The notes under the pieces were generated by a model. The model was not told where the DNA came from. It was given only the letters and a program-made list of their open reading frames with translations, and did no database searches. The translations under genes were made by a program, and so were the position numbers. From Chloranthus sessilifolius (lineage: Eukaryota; Streptophyta; Magnoliopsida; Chloranthales; Chloranthaceae): a stretch of 64,000 nucleotides of DNA. Where the stretch lies: positions 8,314,001 through 8,378,000 of the forward strand of contig CM037591.1 of NCBI GenBank assembly GCA_021018995.1, given 5' to 3'. Positions within the stretch are counted from its first letter, which is position 1, and each line of letters starts with the position of its first letter. Below, in pieces: positions 41,901 through 47,642 of this stretch.

Positions 41901-42048
41901 GCAACATAAGTCGCTTCCTTAAATTCTCCCCCTTTGTGCATGTTAGTATTGTTAAGTGTTATTCCTTCTTCCTTTTAGTTATTCGATTTTATTGTTTCAG
42001 GATCAAATTAATATGGCTGAAGTTAAATATCCTCTGGAACATTTTAAG
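4538..42048 (+). CDS. PSD2: Phosphatidylserine decarboxylase, PSD2/PSD3 class (nine internal exons; both gene ends outside the window)
   Basis: PSD decarboxylates phosphatidylserine to phosphatidylethanolamine; the Arabidopsis PSD2 and PSD3 members are endomembrane (tonoplast and ER) enzymes. Exons 4538-4621, 4721-4771, 17867-17950, 18065-18156, 19836-19991, 20131-20215, 25296-25407, 40626-40726 and 42001-42048 total 813 nt, exactly 271 codons. Phases match and there is no internal stop. In order they encode the end of the C2 region (DLLDPSSSSTTVGSISLSCS), two EF-hand loops, a CPVCG...HLTLC cysteine/histidine motif, and the start of the decarboxylase domain (VLSMRAIYQSKVG, NMAEVKYPLEHFK). From remembered Arabidopsis PSD2, which is about 635 residues, this is roughly residues 150-420. 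The N-terminal part and the C-terminal self-cleavage motif are not in the window. Oddities: introns of 13.1, 15.2 and over 21.9 kb, a GC donor after exon 8, and Cys for the conserved Gly in EF-hand 2. Family identity is confident; PSD2 versus PSD3 is not resolved. Confidence 0.94.
4721..4771 (+). CDS. PSD2: PSD exon 2: linker into EF-hand 1
   Basis: The 17 residues DPIETKKRFARRILDIV correspond to the DPVETETCFAKRILSIV-type segment of the family, the helix before the first EF-hand loop. The acceptor is ATGGCAG, the donor is GTACAT, and both borders are phase 0. Intron 1 is only 99 bp; intron 2 is 13,095 bp. Confidence 0.9.
4793..4812. repeat. (TC)n microsatellite
   Basis: About ten uninterrupted TC units lie just after the exon 2 donor, inside intron 2. 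Confidence 0.9.
5412..5735. mobile_element. hAT-type MITE, 324 bp
   Basis: The ends are CATAGTCAC and GTGACTATG. The flanks are an 8-bp duplication with one mismatch, ATTGAAAC (5404-5411) and ATTGGAAC (5736-5743). The inside is AT-rich with repeats of AATTCGCGAATAATT type. There is no coding sequence. Confidence 0.75.
5936..6801 (-). repeat. Array LTR 1 (outer left)
   Basis: It begins TGACGCAGGACAAAACCC, directly after the target duplication ATACC. It contains a cluster of TCGATCGA-like palindromes near 6620-6695 and ends ...CATCA next to the purine tract of internal segment 1. Confidence 0.85.
6802..8938 (-). other. Array internal segment 1: gag, linker, integrase tail (fossil)
   Basis: On the minus strand, from right to left: primer site and leader (about 8690-8938), gag with a zinc knuckle CSKCHEFGHFAYQC (near 8150-8200), an acidic Glu/Ser/Val/His-rich repetitive linker (about 7640-8100), then an integrase C-terminal segment containing STFNVEDLVPSLGS (about 7270-7500). 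It is broken in a few places. Confidence 0.75.
8939..9806 (-). repeat. Array LTR 2
   Basis: The 868-bp copy aligns along its whole length with LTRs 1, 3 and 4. It serves both neighbouring internal segments. The TCGATCGA-type palindromes lie at about 9615-9700. Confidence 0.85.
9807..11786 (-). other. Array internal segment 2 (fossil)
   Basis: It has the same layout as segment 1: leader beside LTR 3, gag-like sequence containing the FNWYGIPNEYKIRLAKAKLE block, acidic linker (about 10490-10980), integrase tail. It is slightly shorter than its sisters and carries a few breaks. Confidence 0.75.
11787..12652 (-). repeat. Array LTR 3
   Basis: The 866-bp copy has the same ends and palindrome cluster (about 12460-12545) as the other array LTRs. 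Confidence 0.85.
12653..14786 (-). other. Array internal segment 3 (fossil), longest open linker plus integrase tail
   Basis: It has the same layout as segments 1 and 2. The linker and integrase-tail portion is open over about 310 codons (13033-13965), from the KVEEEVYDPRTMMSEEEIEE block through the ELQVHGAGPFRIVAKS and STFNVEDLVPSLGS blocks. The gag part has FNWYGIPNEYK and a CPDCSKCQGFGHFAY knuckle. The whole is still non-autonomous, with a few breaks. Confidence 0.75.
14787..15698 (-). repeat. Array LTR 4 (outer right)
   Basis: This copy is slightly longer than the others (912 bp). The extra length falls mostly in the TCGATCGA-type palindrome cluster (about 15470-15590). It is followed by the matching target duplication ATACC. 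Confidence 0.85.
15797..16459. other. Intron 2 sequence, no gene seen
   Basis: This is AT-rich unique-looking sequence without a convincing open frame, RNA gene or repeat end. Confidence 0.5.
16460..16582. repeat. Possible small fold-back element, damaged
   Basis: GGCAATGGGCAGGGCTCG near the left and CCGGCCCATTGCCACCCCTA at the right are imperfect inverted copies. The right end resembles the TAGGGGTGG-type ends of small hAT MITEs. No target duplication was found. Confidence 0.35.
16783..17596. mobile_element. Non-autonomous hAT element, 814 bp
   Basis: The inverted ends are CAGTGTTTTGAAAGGCG and, read inward from the right, CAGTGTTTTAAATAGCG. The flanks are a perfect 8-bp duplication TTTTTTAT (16775-16782 and 17597-17604). 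Both ends are rich in GCCTCAAGGC-like units, the middle is AT-rich, and there is no transposase. Confidence 0.85.
17867..17950 (+). CDS. PSD2: PSD exon 3: EF-hand 1
   Basis: The 28 residues begin DNNGDGQLTLSEFSDL. The calcium loop has Asp1, Asn3, Asp5, Gly6, Leu8, Thr9 and Glu12, so it looks canonical and probably binds calcium. The acceptor is AACTCAG and the donor is GTCTAG. The exon lies at the far end of the 13.1-kb intron that contains the tandem retroelement array. Confidence 0.93.
18065..18156 (+). CDS. PSD2: PSD exon 4: EF-hand 2
   Basis: It encodes KEDLFKAADTNGDCAVSMDE and following residues, ending two bases into a codon before donor GTAATG. Loop residues are Asp1, Asn3, Asp5, Cys6, Val8, Ser9 and Glu12. 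Position 6 is normally Gly, because it makes the loop turn, and here it is Cys (TGT, one base from GGT). Intron 3 before it is 114 bp; intron 4 after it is 1,679 bp and holds a MITE. Confidence 0.93.
18157..19261. other. Left part of intron 4, no gene seen
   Basis: AT-rich sequence. No open frame with a recognisable product and no clear element ends. Confidence 0.5.
19262..19675. mobile_element. MITE with long terminal inverted repeats, 414 bp
   Basis: About 37 bp at each end are inverted copies with a few mismatches: CCGACATTTAAGCACCAGG at the left and, read inward from the right, CCGACAGTTAAACACCAAA. Both arms end with TTTAAATGATCT. It is non-coding. No clear target duplication is visible, so the superfamily is unassigned. 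Confidence 0.7.
19836..19991 (+). CDS. PSD2: PSD exon 5: cysteine/histidine motif region
   Basis: It encodes ESLISNCPVCGETLGKLDKL, then a MIHLTLCFDEGTGNQ-type block and GGFLTEKQASYG. The spacing C-x2-C ... H-x3-C resembles a small zinc-binding motif conserved in plant PSD2/3; zinc binding is inference. The acceptor is ACCGCAG and the donor is GTGGGT. The exon enters and leaves after the second codon base. Confidence 0.93.
20131..20215 (+). CDS. PSD2: PSD exon 6
   Basis: It encodes WMFKLSEWAHFSSYDIGLNS and then GSSASHIL, strongly conserved in plant PSD2/3 just before the decarboxylase domain. The acceptor is TTCTGTAG and the donor is GTATGT. The exon ends in phase 0. Intron 5 before it is 139 bp. 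Confidence 0.93.
20892..20974. repeat. (AT)n microsatellite, about 41 units
   Basis: A pure AT dinucleotide run near the start of intron 6. A run of 17 G lies shortly after it, at 21001-21017. Confidence 0.97.
21130..21490. repeat. Diverged tandem duplication of about 210 bp, GC-rich
   Basis: The segments 21135-21262 and 21347-21475 share the order CTGTAG, CCTGAC, TACTAATC, GAGCTGGG or CAGGCTGGG, TTTATGAAT, TAGCTCGTACCCA or TAGCCCATGCTCA. The right end CAGACTCCCCTA resembles the ends of TAGGGG-type MITEs. It is probably a small mobile element. Confidence 0.45.
22055..22330 (+). repeat. Possible tRNA-related SINE remnant
   Basis: TAGTGGCCTACC near 22065 is similar to a Pol III A box. GGGTTCGACTC near 22167 matches a B box (GGTTCGANNCC type). 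The spacing is longer than in a tRNA because of a short local duplication (GGATAATCC...TGTCAAC). No clear tail or target duplication was seen. Confidence 0.25.
22815..23029. mobile_element. hAT-type MITE, 215 bp
   Basis: The ends are TAGGACTGTCAACGGG and CCGTTGACGTCCCTA. The flanks are a perfect 8-bp duplication GCCATATC (22807-22814 and 23030-23037). The inside is a fold-back rich in GGGTCGGGTTGG and its complement. It is non-coding. Confidence 0.85.
23417..23925 (-). repeat. LTR fragment with a primer-site motif, tandemly doubled (fossil)
   Basis: The left edge TGCCAACTTT follows GGCTTTGATACCA (23404-23416), which read on the minus strand is a TGGTATCAAAGCC primer site. The segments 23440-23683 and 23684-23923 are diverged direct copies (shared GAAAATAA, ACACAACWAAGCTAGATACC and GGAAGTCTCAACAA). 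The internal part of the element is not recognisable. Confidence 0.5.
24224..25179 (+). mobile_element. Solo LTR of the Gypsy family found at 55748 (fossil)
   Basis: It begins TGACGGGGACG and ends ...CGTCCCGCGTCA. It is flanked by a perfect 5-bp duplication CTTGC (24219-24223 and 25180-25184). It aligns with the LTR at 55748-56731 through most of its length (GGACATTGG, TTTGGACCACATCG, GGTGGCCTATATA, GGCTTGTAAAGAC). A solo LTR forms when two LTRs of one insertion recombine. A 14-bp palindrome CTCGCTCGAGCGAG lies at 24471-24484. Confidence 0.88.
25296..25407 (+). CDS. PSD2: PSD exon 7: start of decarboxylase domain
   Basis: It encodes VFDRKTKRLVEELIAGKIVL and then SMRAIYQSKVGLTLIDK, nearly the same as Arabidopsis PSD2/3. 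The acceptor is GATTTGCAG and the donor is GTATGG. The exon ends after one base of a codon. Intron 6 (5.1 kb) precedes it and intron 7 (15.2 kb) follows. Confidence 0.94.
25684..25992 (-). mobile_element. TRIM: miniature LTR element of 309 bp (fossil)
   Basis: Two direct repeats, 25684-25798 and 25889-25992, start TGATAAATTTGGGTATCC and end TTCAACA. The 90-bp middle has a primer site beside the right repeat (TGGTTTCAGAG on the minus strand) and a purine tract beside the left one (GAGTGGGGGCA). The flanks are a perfect duplication GTAGC (25679-25683 and 25993-25997). It has no coding capacity, as is usual for TRIMs. The repeats differ by roughly 10 percent, so it is fairly old. Confidence 0.85.
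25998..27030. other. Intron 7 sequence, no gene seen
   Basis: Short open frames occur on both strands but show no recognisable domain. No repeat ends could be placed. Confidence 0.5.
27046..28183 (-). mobile_element. LINE (L1-type) 3' fragment, 5'-truncated, with precise target duplication
   Basis: The minus strand encodes the end of ORF2: WGDGSKIQLWKDVWAGDQPL, then KYSAKGRFSVKSFYNLL and FWKVRMPPKIKFFA, the zinc-binding domain that follows reverse transcriptase in plant L1 elements. The longest open stretch is 27699-28157, ended by TAG where FFAW is expected; further stops follow. The tail is a poly(T) run on the plus strand (about 27041-27055). The flanks are a 15-bp direct repeat GGGAACATTATTTTT (27031-27045 and 28184-28198). 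It is a typical dead-on-arrival copy. Confidence 0.88.
28199..28639. other. Intron 7 sequence, no gene seen
   Basis: No convincing open frame. It may contain the eroded left end of the Gypsy fragment that follows. Confidence 0.4.
28640..29960 (+). mobile_element. Degraded Ty3/Gypsy fragment: gag and protease-like parts (fossil)
   Basis: Near 28850 the plus strand shows the gag block IDMPEFHGRLKPDEFLDWIC. Near 29690-29830 it shows a retropepsin-like block (TTQCLVSFSIGKEYRDEVWC, VYHVLLGR). Reverse transcriptase and integrase were not found. It is broken in many places and looks old. Confidence 0.7.
29961..30470. repeat. LTR-like tail with a cluster of inverted repeats
   Basis: It follows the Gypsy fragment and may be part of it. 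Between about 30290 and 30400 lie TGACCACTTTAAGTGGCCA-like, CACGAGAAGGAATTCTCGTG and GATCACTTAAAGTGATC sequences, each an exact or nearly exact palindrome. CACGTGA follows the outer two. Confidence 0.5.
30471..30759. other. Intron 7 sequence, no gene seen
   Basis: A stretch rich in CTGCTG-type units (30480-30610) followed by AT-rich sequence. No gene was recognised. Confidence 0.4.
31139..31372 (-). repeat. Copia 3' LTR
   Basis: This 234-bp repeat matches 36649-36871. It begins TAATTAGGGTTAGGGTTAGG and ends AGTATCTCTTC on the plus strand, and has a GA-rich tract near 31165-31200. Confidence 0.8.
36649..36871 (-). repeat. Copia 5' LTR
   Basis: This 223-bp partner of 31139-31372 lies beside the primer site. 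It shares GTTGTGTTCACTCTTCC, AATGCATTAAGAATATATAT and CCCCACAATATACTACTCA. Confidence 0.8.
39176..39553. other. Intron 7 sequence, no gene seen
   Basis: AT-rich; no open frame or element end was recognised. Confidence 0.4.
39554..40273. mobile_element. Non-autonomous hAT-like element, 720 bp
   Basis: The inverted ends are CATGGTTGTCAAGGCG and, read inward from the right, CAAGGTAGTTAAGGCG. The possible 8-bp duplication is imperfect: CTGGATAG (39546-39553) and TTGGATTG (40274-40281). Both ends carry repeated CGCCATGGCG-like units that can pair. There is no transposase. Confidence 0.65.
40274..40625. other. End of intron 7, no gene seen
   Basis: Ordinary intron sequence leading into the acceptor of exon 8. 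Confidence 0.5.
40626..40726 (+). CDS. PSD2: PSD exon 8, followed by a GC splice donor
   Basis: After completing the split Gly codon it encodes AKELLQSISEKQGKRMSAVE and then SCEDIPKFLDFFK, the helical segment of the decarboxylase domain. The acceptor is GGGTGCAG. The family junction falls exactly after AAG, where the intron begins GCATGA rather than GT. Reading on gives Ala and then a stop, so a GC-AG intron is the simplest reading. Confidence 0.9.
40727..42000. other. Intron 8 (GC-AG) with small repeat remnants
   Basis: The intron starts GCATGA and ends TTGTTTCAG. The segment 40790-40985 resembles the end of an LTR (GTAATGGTATAATATTAATG, then a CTTCTT tract and AAACCCTAA). A direct repeat CAACATAAGTCGCTTCCTTA occurs at about 41824 and 41901. 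The minus strand at 41735-41941 has a CSTAEAEFKEATY block like Copia RNase H, too short to assign firmly. Confidence 0.5.
42001..42048 (+). CDS. PSD2: PSD exon 9, last visible exon
   Basis: The 16 residues DQINMAEVKYPLEHFK match the family almost exactly. The acceptor is TTGTTTCAG and the donor is GTAATT; both borders are phase 0. The family continues with TFNEFFIRELKPGARP, which I could not find on either side of the later elements, so intron 9 runs past the window end. Confidence 0.93.
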
Positions 42049-42803
42049 GTAATTCTCCTAGTTTCTGTAGACTTTAGAATAGTGGAAAGCTCTTATGTTT
42101 ACTGAGGTTTGCACTACTGTCCATTACATTACTTACAGCAATTTACGCATAATGTTTTGAGTTTTGATTTTGTTTATTCCAAAAAAGATATGCATTTAGT
42201 TTCCCTACCTATCTTTCATCACTGCACTGACATTGCACACTGATGTTATTACTTTTCCATTTTTTGGAGTTCTGTTATTTTGGGTCCTTTGAAATAACTG
42301 AATGGTCGAATTGTACTTTCTCACATTATATGCAAGGCTCTTTTTGGAATCACAAGCCACATTGGTCCTTCTCCAACTACATCCCAATCAACGTAGTTTC
42401 AATATGCCAATTTCGGTACTGAAACAACTTTGATTGCATTTTGTTGTTAAAATGACCTTAAATTCACTTATAAGAGGATACCCAAATGTGGTTGCTACCA
42501 AATCTCAATCATGAGGGACCAAAATCTCTTCGCTTTCAATTTAAGGATATATCCAAACACACCTCTAATGAATTAGTAATCAAAATCTATCAGTGCTCTC
42601 TTTTATATCTTATATCTAGAATATATGGTGCTAGCCTAAATTTCAGTTTATGTGATAAGGCCACAGGGATTGACCAAGGTTTGATTGGAACCAATACATT
42701 ACCATGAGTTGTTGGTTGTGCTATGGTTGTCAGCTTCACATGAAGCTTCTGCCTGGGAAGCAAGGGGACATGATGAATCCTTCGCATGTAGTAATGGGAA
42801 TGG
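42049..42803. other. Start of intron 9, no gene seen
   Basis: No further PSD exon was found here. Short open frames show no known motif. Confidence 0.5.
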
Positions 42804-42808
42804 GCTGG

Positions 42809-45243
42809 TGTGACAACCCGGATTTTGGCTCCCCGAAACCCGTGCCATCAGCACAACCCTCGAGGTCGTGCCCCATAATATGTGCTGAACACTTGGTACA
42901 TCCCATTCATTTGAGAACGCACAAAGAAATAATGCAAAATGAATCTCCGATTCTACTATGCGCTAATCCAAAACACCAATCCAAAAGATAGTTCTAATTT
43001 CATGTCTCTACATGAACAAAAGAACCAACCCGAACCATCAGTGCCGTAGCTACGGTCACTCTCAATGGTTCGACAAAAGAATATGACAGATGTCTTTACT
43101 CTTACAAAAAAAAAAAACAAGGCTGGACGTACCAAGCCGTAAATCTCTCTCTCCTTTACAAAACACTCTCAAAGTATGCAGCAAGTCTTCTAAAAGAATC
43201 TCTCCGGAGGAGGCTCAGATTCCTCCCTTGGAAAGTACTCTGAATCTCCGGAATCACCCTCTTCCATAGCAACTTCTAAATCATCTGTGACAATTCCTAA
43301 ATCGTCACCTGTGACATATAGTCAAAGGGTGAGCTACATCCTAGGTCAATAGGGCAATATCACAACGAGTATATCCTTCTTACAAACATATATTTCATGA
43401 CAAGAATAAAATATGAACTCATAGATATCTCTTTGCTTGAAAAGTAAATTTTTAGATGCAATAATTAATTTGATTGCAATTATTGATCTACTCATGAATT
43501 TTAAAATGACTACTAGCTTCCCTTTTTGTTACAACCAGGCTGATACCATGACTTAAATCATTAACTTAAATAATCCCAGAGCAATATAGCATCGAGCCCC
43601 GATGGAATACCCTCCATCGTCGTCTAATCAGACTATTTTTCATGGAATCGTCCACGCCCCTATCTCATAGGCGACGGGCATACTACTACTACACATCCAC
43701 AGGATGTCTGTGGTATGGATTAGCCGTCAGACAGTCACGGATATCCTGCCGAGTCAGTCACGGTTATCCCGCCACGTCGGTTGGGTATTCTCTGAACCTT
43801 AAATCAAATTGTGCAATACATATAGTTATTCACCGTGTAATTGTGCTAATACATAGTAACACCCAGCCCGTGCAATTATGTTTACTGTTTACGTCTTCAC
43901 GTGGATCTTTACATCCACTAAACATCCCTGGGATGTCACATCATCTGATGCATCTCTGCGATGCCTACGTATTCTTACATCCCTGGGATTGTTCGATTCT
44001 TACTTAACAAGTTTCCTCTTTTATTTGTGTAAACACACACACTATTGCCATTACTCCACTCTTTGCATTAATAATAAAACGAAAACAGTGTTTAAAGATC
44101 ATGCAACAATACTCTATCACTACGTAAATGCTCGTAATAAAGTGTACTAGTTTAGATATTCCCCTACCTCAAACGCATCTCGAATCCTCGGATTCTCTAA
44201 TCCGATCAAGCTACTAGCAACCCAATGGTCTGATTTAACCTAGGTAGGGTCAGCACATAAAAAACATCACTATAGTGCTTAAACATTGGTTCATGAAGCC
44301 TATGTTCAACTATAAATAATTTACAAGCTAAAACAGACCTAAAACCTAGATTCACTCAAATCGATCAAACGATTTTAAATCGTTCGAACGATTCTTAAAA
44401 TCGTTCGAACGAAATTCTATATCGTTCGAACGAATCCTCCATATTCATTGTTTCCTCCAAGCAAAACCGTTCGAACGATTTTTAATTCGTTCAAACGGTT
44501 TCCAAAAATCAATCGAACGAATTTCCATTTCGTTCGAACGATTCACTCAGAAACCTTCTTCTTTTCAATTTATTTCTTCAGGCCAAATTCGTTCAATCGA
44601 ATTCTCATTTCGTTCGAACGAATTTGTCCATCCTCAGTTATGGATCGAGTTCATCACTTCTTCAACTCATCCACCCATCCAAGTCTTCATCATCATTTTC
44701 TCATATATATATATAGCTAATTAATCTACACTAATCTAAGGAAATAATCATGAAAGATTCAGCTCACCTTTAACCAGTTGGCTCCCTTGATCCCAAGCCT
44801 TAGCTCACTAGGGTTTCTCAAACCTCCCAACCAAAAATCTCTCTTCGATCCCGAGCTCGATCCGTTATACTTGACGAGCCAAAGTCACTTGTTTGCATTC
44901 ATTGCACTTCTTCATTTATTTCAGAACAATTCATCCTCTCATTCACTCTCTCTCTTTCTCTCTTAACTCTTCTCCACCATTCAACAAAAGAAAAACTCCT
45001 CCTTTATTCCTTATAACCTATATCCTACTTACTTTGTGTTGAACACATACAACTAACTAATCGTGTGTGTGTGTGTGTGTATAAATGGATACATAGTCCA
45101 ATTAAAGGGTTTTATGTTATACACTTCATCTCACCTATGATAGATTAAGTCAAACCAGTTAAAGTTGACCCGGTCAAGCGTGTGACCAGTTGGTCCACTT
45201 CTCGAGGTGCACTATTTAAATATGAATTTTCTGGGATGTTACA
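42809..45243 (-). repeat. Chromovirus 3' LTR
   Basis: It begins TGTGACAACCCGGATTTTGG and ends GGGATGTTACA. It contains the palindrome cluster at 44361-44632, a (GT)n run at 45063-45080 and an AT-rich stretch. It aligns with the right LTR over its length. Confidence 0.9.
44361..44632. repeat. Palindrome cluster TCGTTCGAACGA in the left LTR
   Basis: About five exact copies of the 12-bp palindrome TCGTTCGAACGA plus several one-base variants (such as CGTTCAAACG, GATCAAACGA), spaced irregularly in AT-rich sequence. Confidence 0.85.
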
Positions 45244-45655
45244 TTCGCCCCTCCTTGGGAATTTTCGTCCGCGAAAATTATACACAATGGTCTCTCCCCC
45301 CCCCCACACCTCGGCATGGGAGCCCTCACGCTGCATAGGTCATCCATAGGCTTTTGCACATCAAAACTATAGTACCATAGAAACCTGTGCAAGCACCCCT
45401 TCGGAAAGAAACACATACAGTCAATAAACAGTCACACAGGCAATTTATAGAGTATCACCAAAAACGTAAACAACTAATCATGGCACATAACAAAACACCA
45501 AATATATATATATATAACAAAATGGAGTGGCAACCATGCCACGTTTTTTCAAGAGGAAACATGTCCTCGGGTACCTGTTTTAAATTTACAATTTCTCAAA
45601 AATGAAAGTAGCTCAAAATTTGACACTCCGATACATGACACCAAACTAAGAGTAC

Positions 45656-46975
45656 TCAAGACTCCTCCCCGCCCGGCGGATCGCGGCCATCGCCATGCTC
45701 GCCCGCACCCGAAGTCGACGAGCCTAGAAACCAAGCCTGTGTTGCTGCCATGCGCTGAAGATAGTTGTCGGGATACATGAAACGCATCGTCTCGGCATGC
45801 AGGGCGTCATAGTAATCCAACCGGCAGTTGAGAAGGCGATTATTTTCTGCCATTTGGCGCGTGTTGGCTTCCAACAAAGCGTAAAGGTCTGCAACAGTTG
45901 GGGTAGGAACATCCTCATGTGGCGGTGGTGCGTGCTCCTGAGCATGGGGGCCAATAGGCTGCTGTGGTGGAATATGAACAGCAGGATCATCATAAACTGG
46001 GGTGGCATGTGGTGGCGGGTCTTGAGGCTGGGGTTCCGGTTGTGGTGGTACTTCGGCTAGCGGCTTCTTAACTAACTTGACATACGTCCGGTTCCAGTCA
46101 ACCATAGTAAATTGTTGAACATTTCCCGTTAGTTTAAATTCATTTGGGGCGAGGGTGTATGTATCGTCACCCGCGTAGTCTTCGACCATTAGGGAAATGA
46201 GTCTTGCATATGGCATGTCGTCAATGGATTTCTTAACATTCGGCAACATTTTCTTACGGGCATACTTCATTCCCTCCAAGACCATTTGGGGCGCATTAAA
46301 CCATCGGCCATTAAAAGCCGCAAAAAGTGCTATTTGGACCTCACCCACTCTCTCCGTCCGATGGCGTAAAGGATATAGATTGCAATGGATTATAGAATCG
46401 AGCATCCAAAGCTCGCGAGGCAAGTCAACCCGTCTGATAGAGCGACCCGAACCAGTTCGACCGTGGGTCATCTTAGCCGCTACATATTCATAATCTAACG
46501 CCTTTGGAAACGGTTCAGCTAAGGCGATATCCTCATGGTTATAAGTATGGAAGCATTCCAACGCATCGGCCACGTCATCAAAAGTGAAGGTATAGGGTCG
46601 ATTATCTATCTTAGTCTTTAAGATGGTTGGGTCCTTAACGATTTCCATGTTTTGATAGAAAAGCCGGACTATTCTAGGGTAATAACTATCCTTGCATGGG
46701 CGAAGGACTCCAGTCAAACCCGCGGTGGAAATGTATTCAAAAGCCCAATGCGTTTCATCGCGCTTGGCAAAAGTTTTAGGATCTATTATCCACTCGGGTT
46801 CGAAATCCTTATCCGACCACCATTCATTTGGTCGCTCACGTGTGGGTGTTGATTGTGCAGGTGGTGCCAATGAAGAACCCGTAGGGGGTTTCTTCGGTGG
46901 CTGTTGCGAAGAGGAACCCGAAGCGGTTTTCTTGTGAGCCGCACTCGCCGTGGCTTGGCGAGTCTTAGGTGGCAT
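45656..46975 (-). CDS. Extra open frame of the chromovirus, 439 codons, function unknown
   Basis: The frame lies between the integrase region and the 3' LTR, in the same orientation as pol. It starts MPPKTRQATASAAHKK, a basic Ser/Pro/Gln-rich tail. A folded-looking middle follows (about residues 50-310: NEWWSDKDFEPEWIIDPKTF, LRPCKDSYYPRIVRLFYQNM, LPRELWMLDSIIHCNLYPLR). Then come a Pro/Gln/His-rich linker (about 315-365) and a short helical end (LYALLEANTRQMAENNRL). There is no signal peptide and no membrane segment, so it does not look like an envelope protein. The middle resembles, from memory, the uncharacterised 'putative plant transposon protein' domain found in plant retroelement proteins. 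A role as a DNA- or RNA-binding accessory protein is inference. Confidence 0.7.
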   Translation of the reverse strand: MPPKTRQATASAAHKKTASGSSSQQPPKKPPTGSSLAPPAQSTPTRERPNEWWSDKDFEPEWIIDPKTFAKRDETHWAFEYISTAGLTGVLRPCKDSYYPRIVRLFYQNMEIVKDPTILKTKIDNRPYTFTFDDVADALECFHTYNHEDIALAEPFPKALDYEYVAAKMTHGRTGSGRSIRRVDLPRELWMLDSIIHCNLYPLRHRTERVGEVQIALFAAFNGRWFNAPQMVLEGMKYARKKMLPNVKKSIDDMPYARLISLMVEDYAGDDTYTLAPNEFKLTGNVQQFTMVDWNRTYVKLVKKPLAEVPPQPEPQPQDPPPHATPVYDDPAVHIPPQQPIGPHAQEHAPPPHEDVPTPTVADLYALLEANTRQMAENNRLLNCRLDYYDALHAETMRFMYPDNYLQRMAATQAWFLGSSTSGAGEHGDGRDPPGGEES

Positions 46976-47204
46976 TGTAGATTAATTACGAGTTAAGGTT
47001 TATGGGTTTAGCCCTAATTCGACAAAATCCTAGAAGCAATGGGGTTGTAAAGATCAAGATAGAGGTTAAAGGTTATCTCTAGATGATCCGAATGTTTGAT
47101 TGCGTACTGTTCCAAGCTTGAAGATGGCCGGAATCAACGAACACCGGCGACCCGCACAAACCCTAGAACTCTCCCCAAAAGAAATAAGGCACTAGAGAGT
47201 TGAT

Positions 47205-47642
47205 GGCTTTCGAACGAATGGCAAAATCGAATGCAACTATACATATAGTTTGCAAAATCGATCGAACAAATTGAAAATCATTCGATCAATTTCCAGCCAT
47301 TTAATACTAGCCTAAAAATTCGTTTGAACGAATATAATTTCGATCGAACGAATTACCTTAGTGGAAGTGCCCTCAAAATTTTCGTTCGATCGGTTTCTAA
47401 ATCGATCAAACGATTTCTTGGTTTCAAATTTCAGGTCAGTTTCCATCTCACTGGCCAAAGTATTTCGTTCGAGCGATTTGAAAAATCGTTCGAATGATTC
47501 CCTGACAACCCATTGGATCCCACTGGCAGTTGAATTCCGTTCGAATGATTTGGAAAATCGTTCAAACGATTTCTCACTACTCTTGCTGCCTTTACTTACA
47601 GAAATTCGTTTGATCGAATTTCAATTTCGATCAAACGAAATA
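47205..47642. repeat. Internal palindrome cluster upstream of the extra frame
   Basis: It carries about ten to fifteen degenerate relatives of TCGTTCGAACGA (such as TTCGTTCGAGCGA, ATCGTTCGAATGA, TTCGATCGAACGA, TTCGATCAAACGA). The cluster lies about 230-670 bp before the start codon of the extra frame, so it could be part of its promoter. Confidence 0.8.

Noticed and set aside
44361-44632. Heat-shock elements (TTC and GAA blocks)
   Set aside because: In TCGTTCGAACGA the blocks TTC and GAA abut directly. Heat-shock elements need two-base spacers between inverted blocks.
45656-46975. Envelope-like gene
   Set aside because: No signal peptide, membrane-spanning segment or cleavage-type motif is visible in the extra frame.
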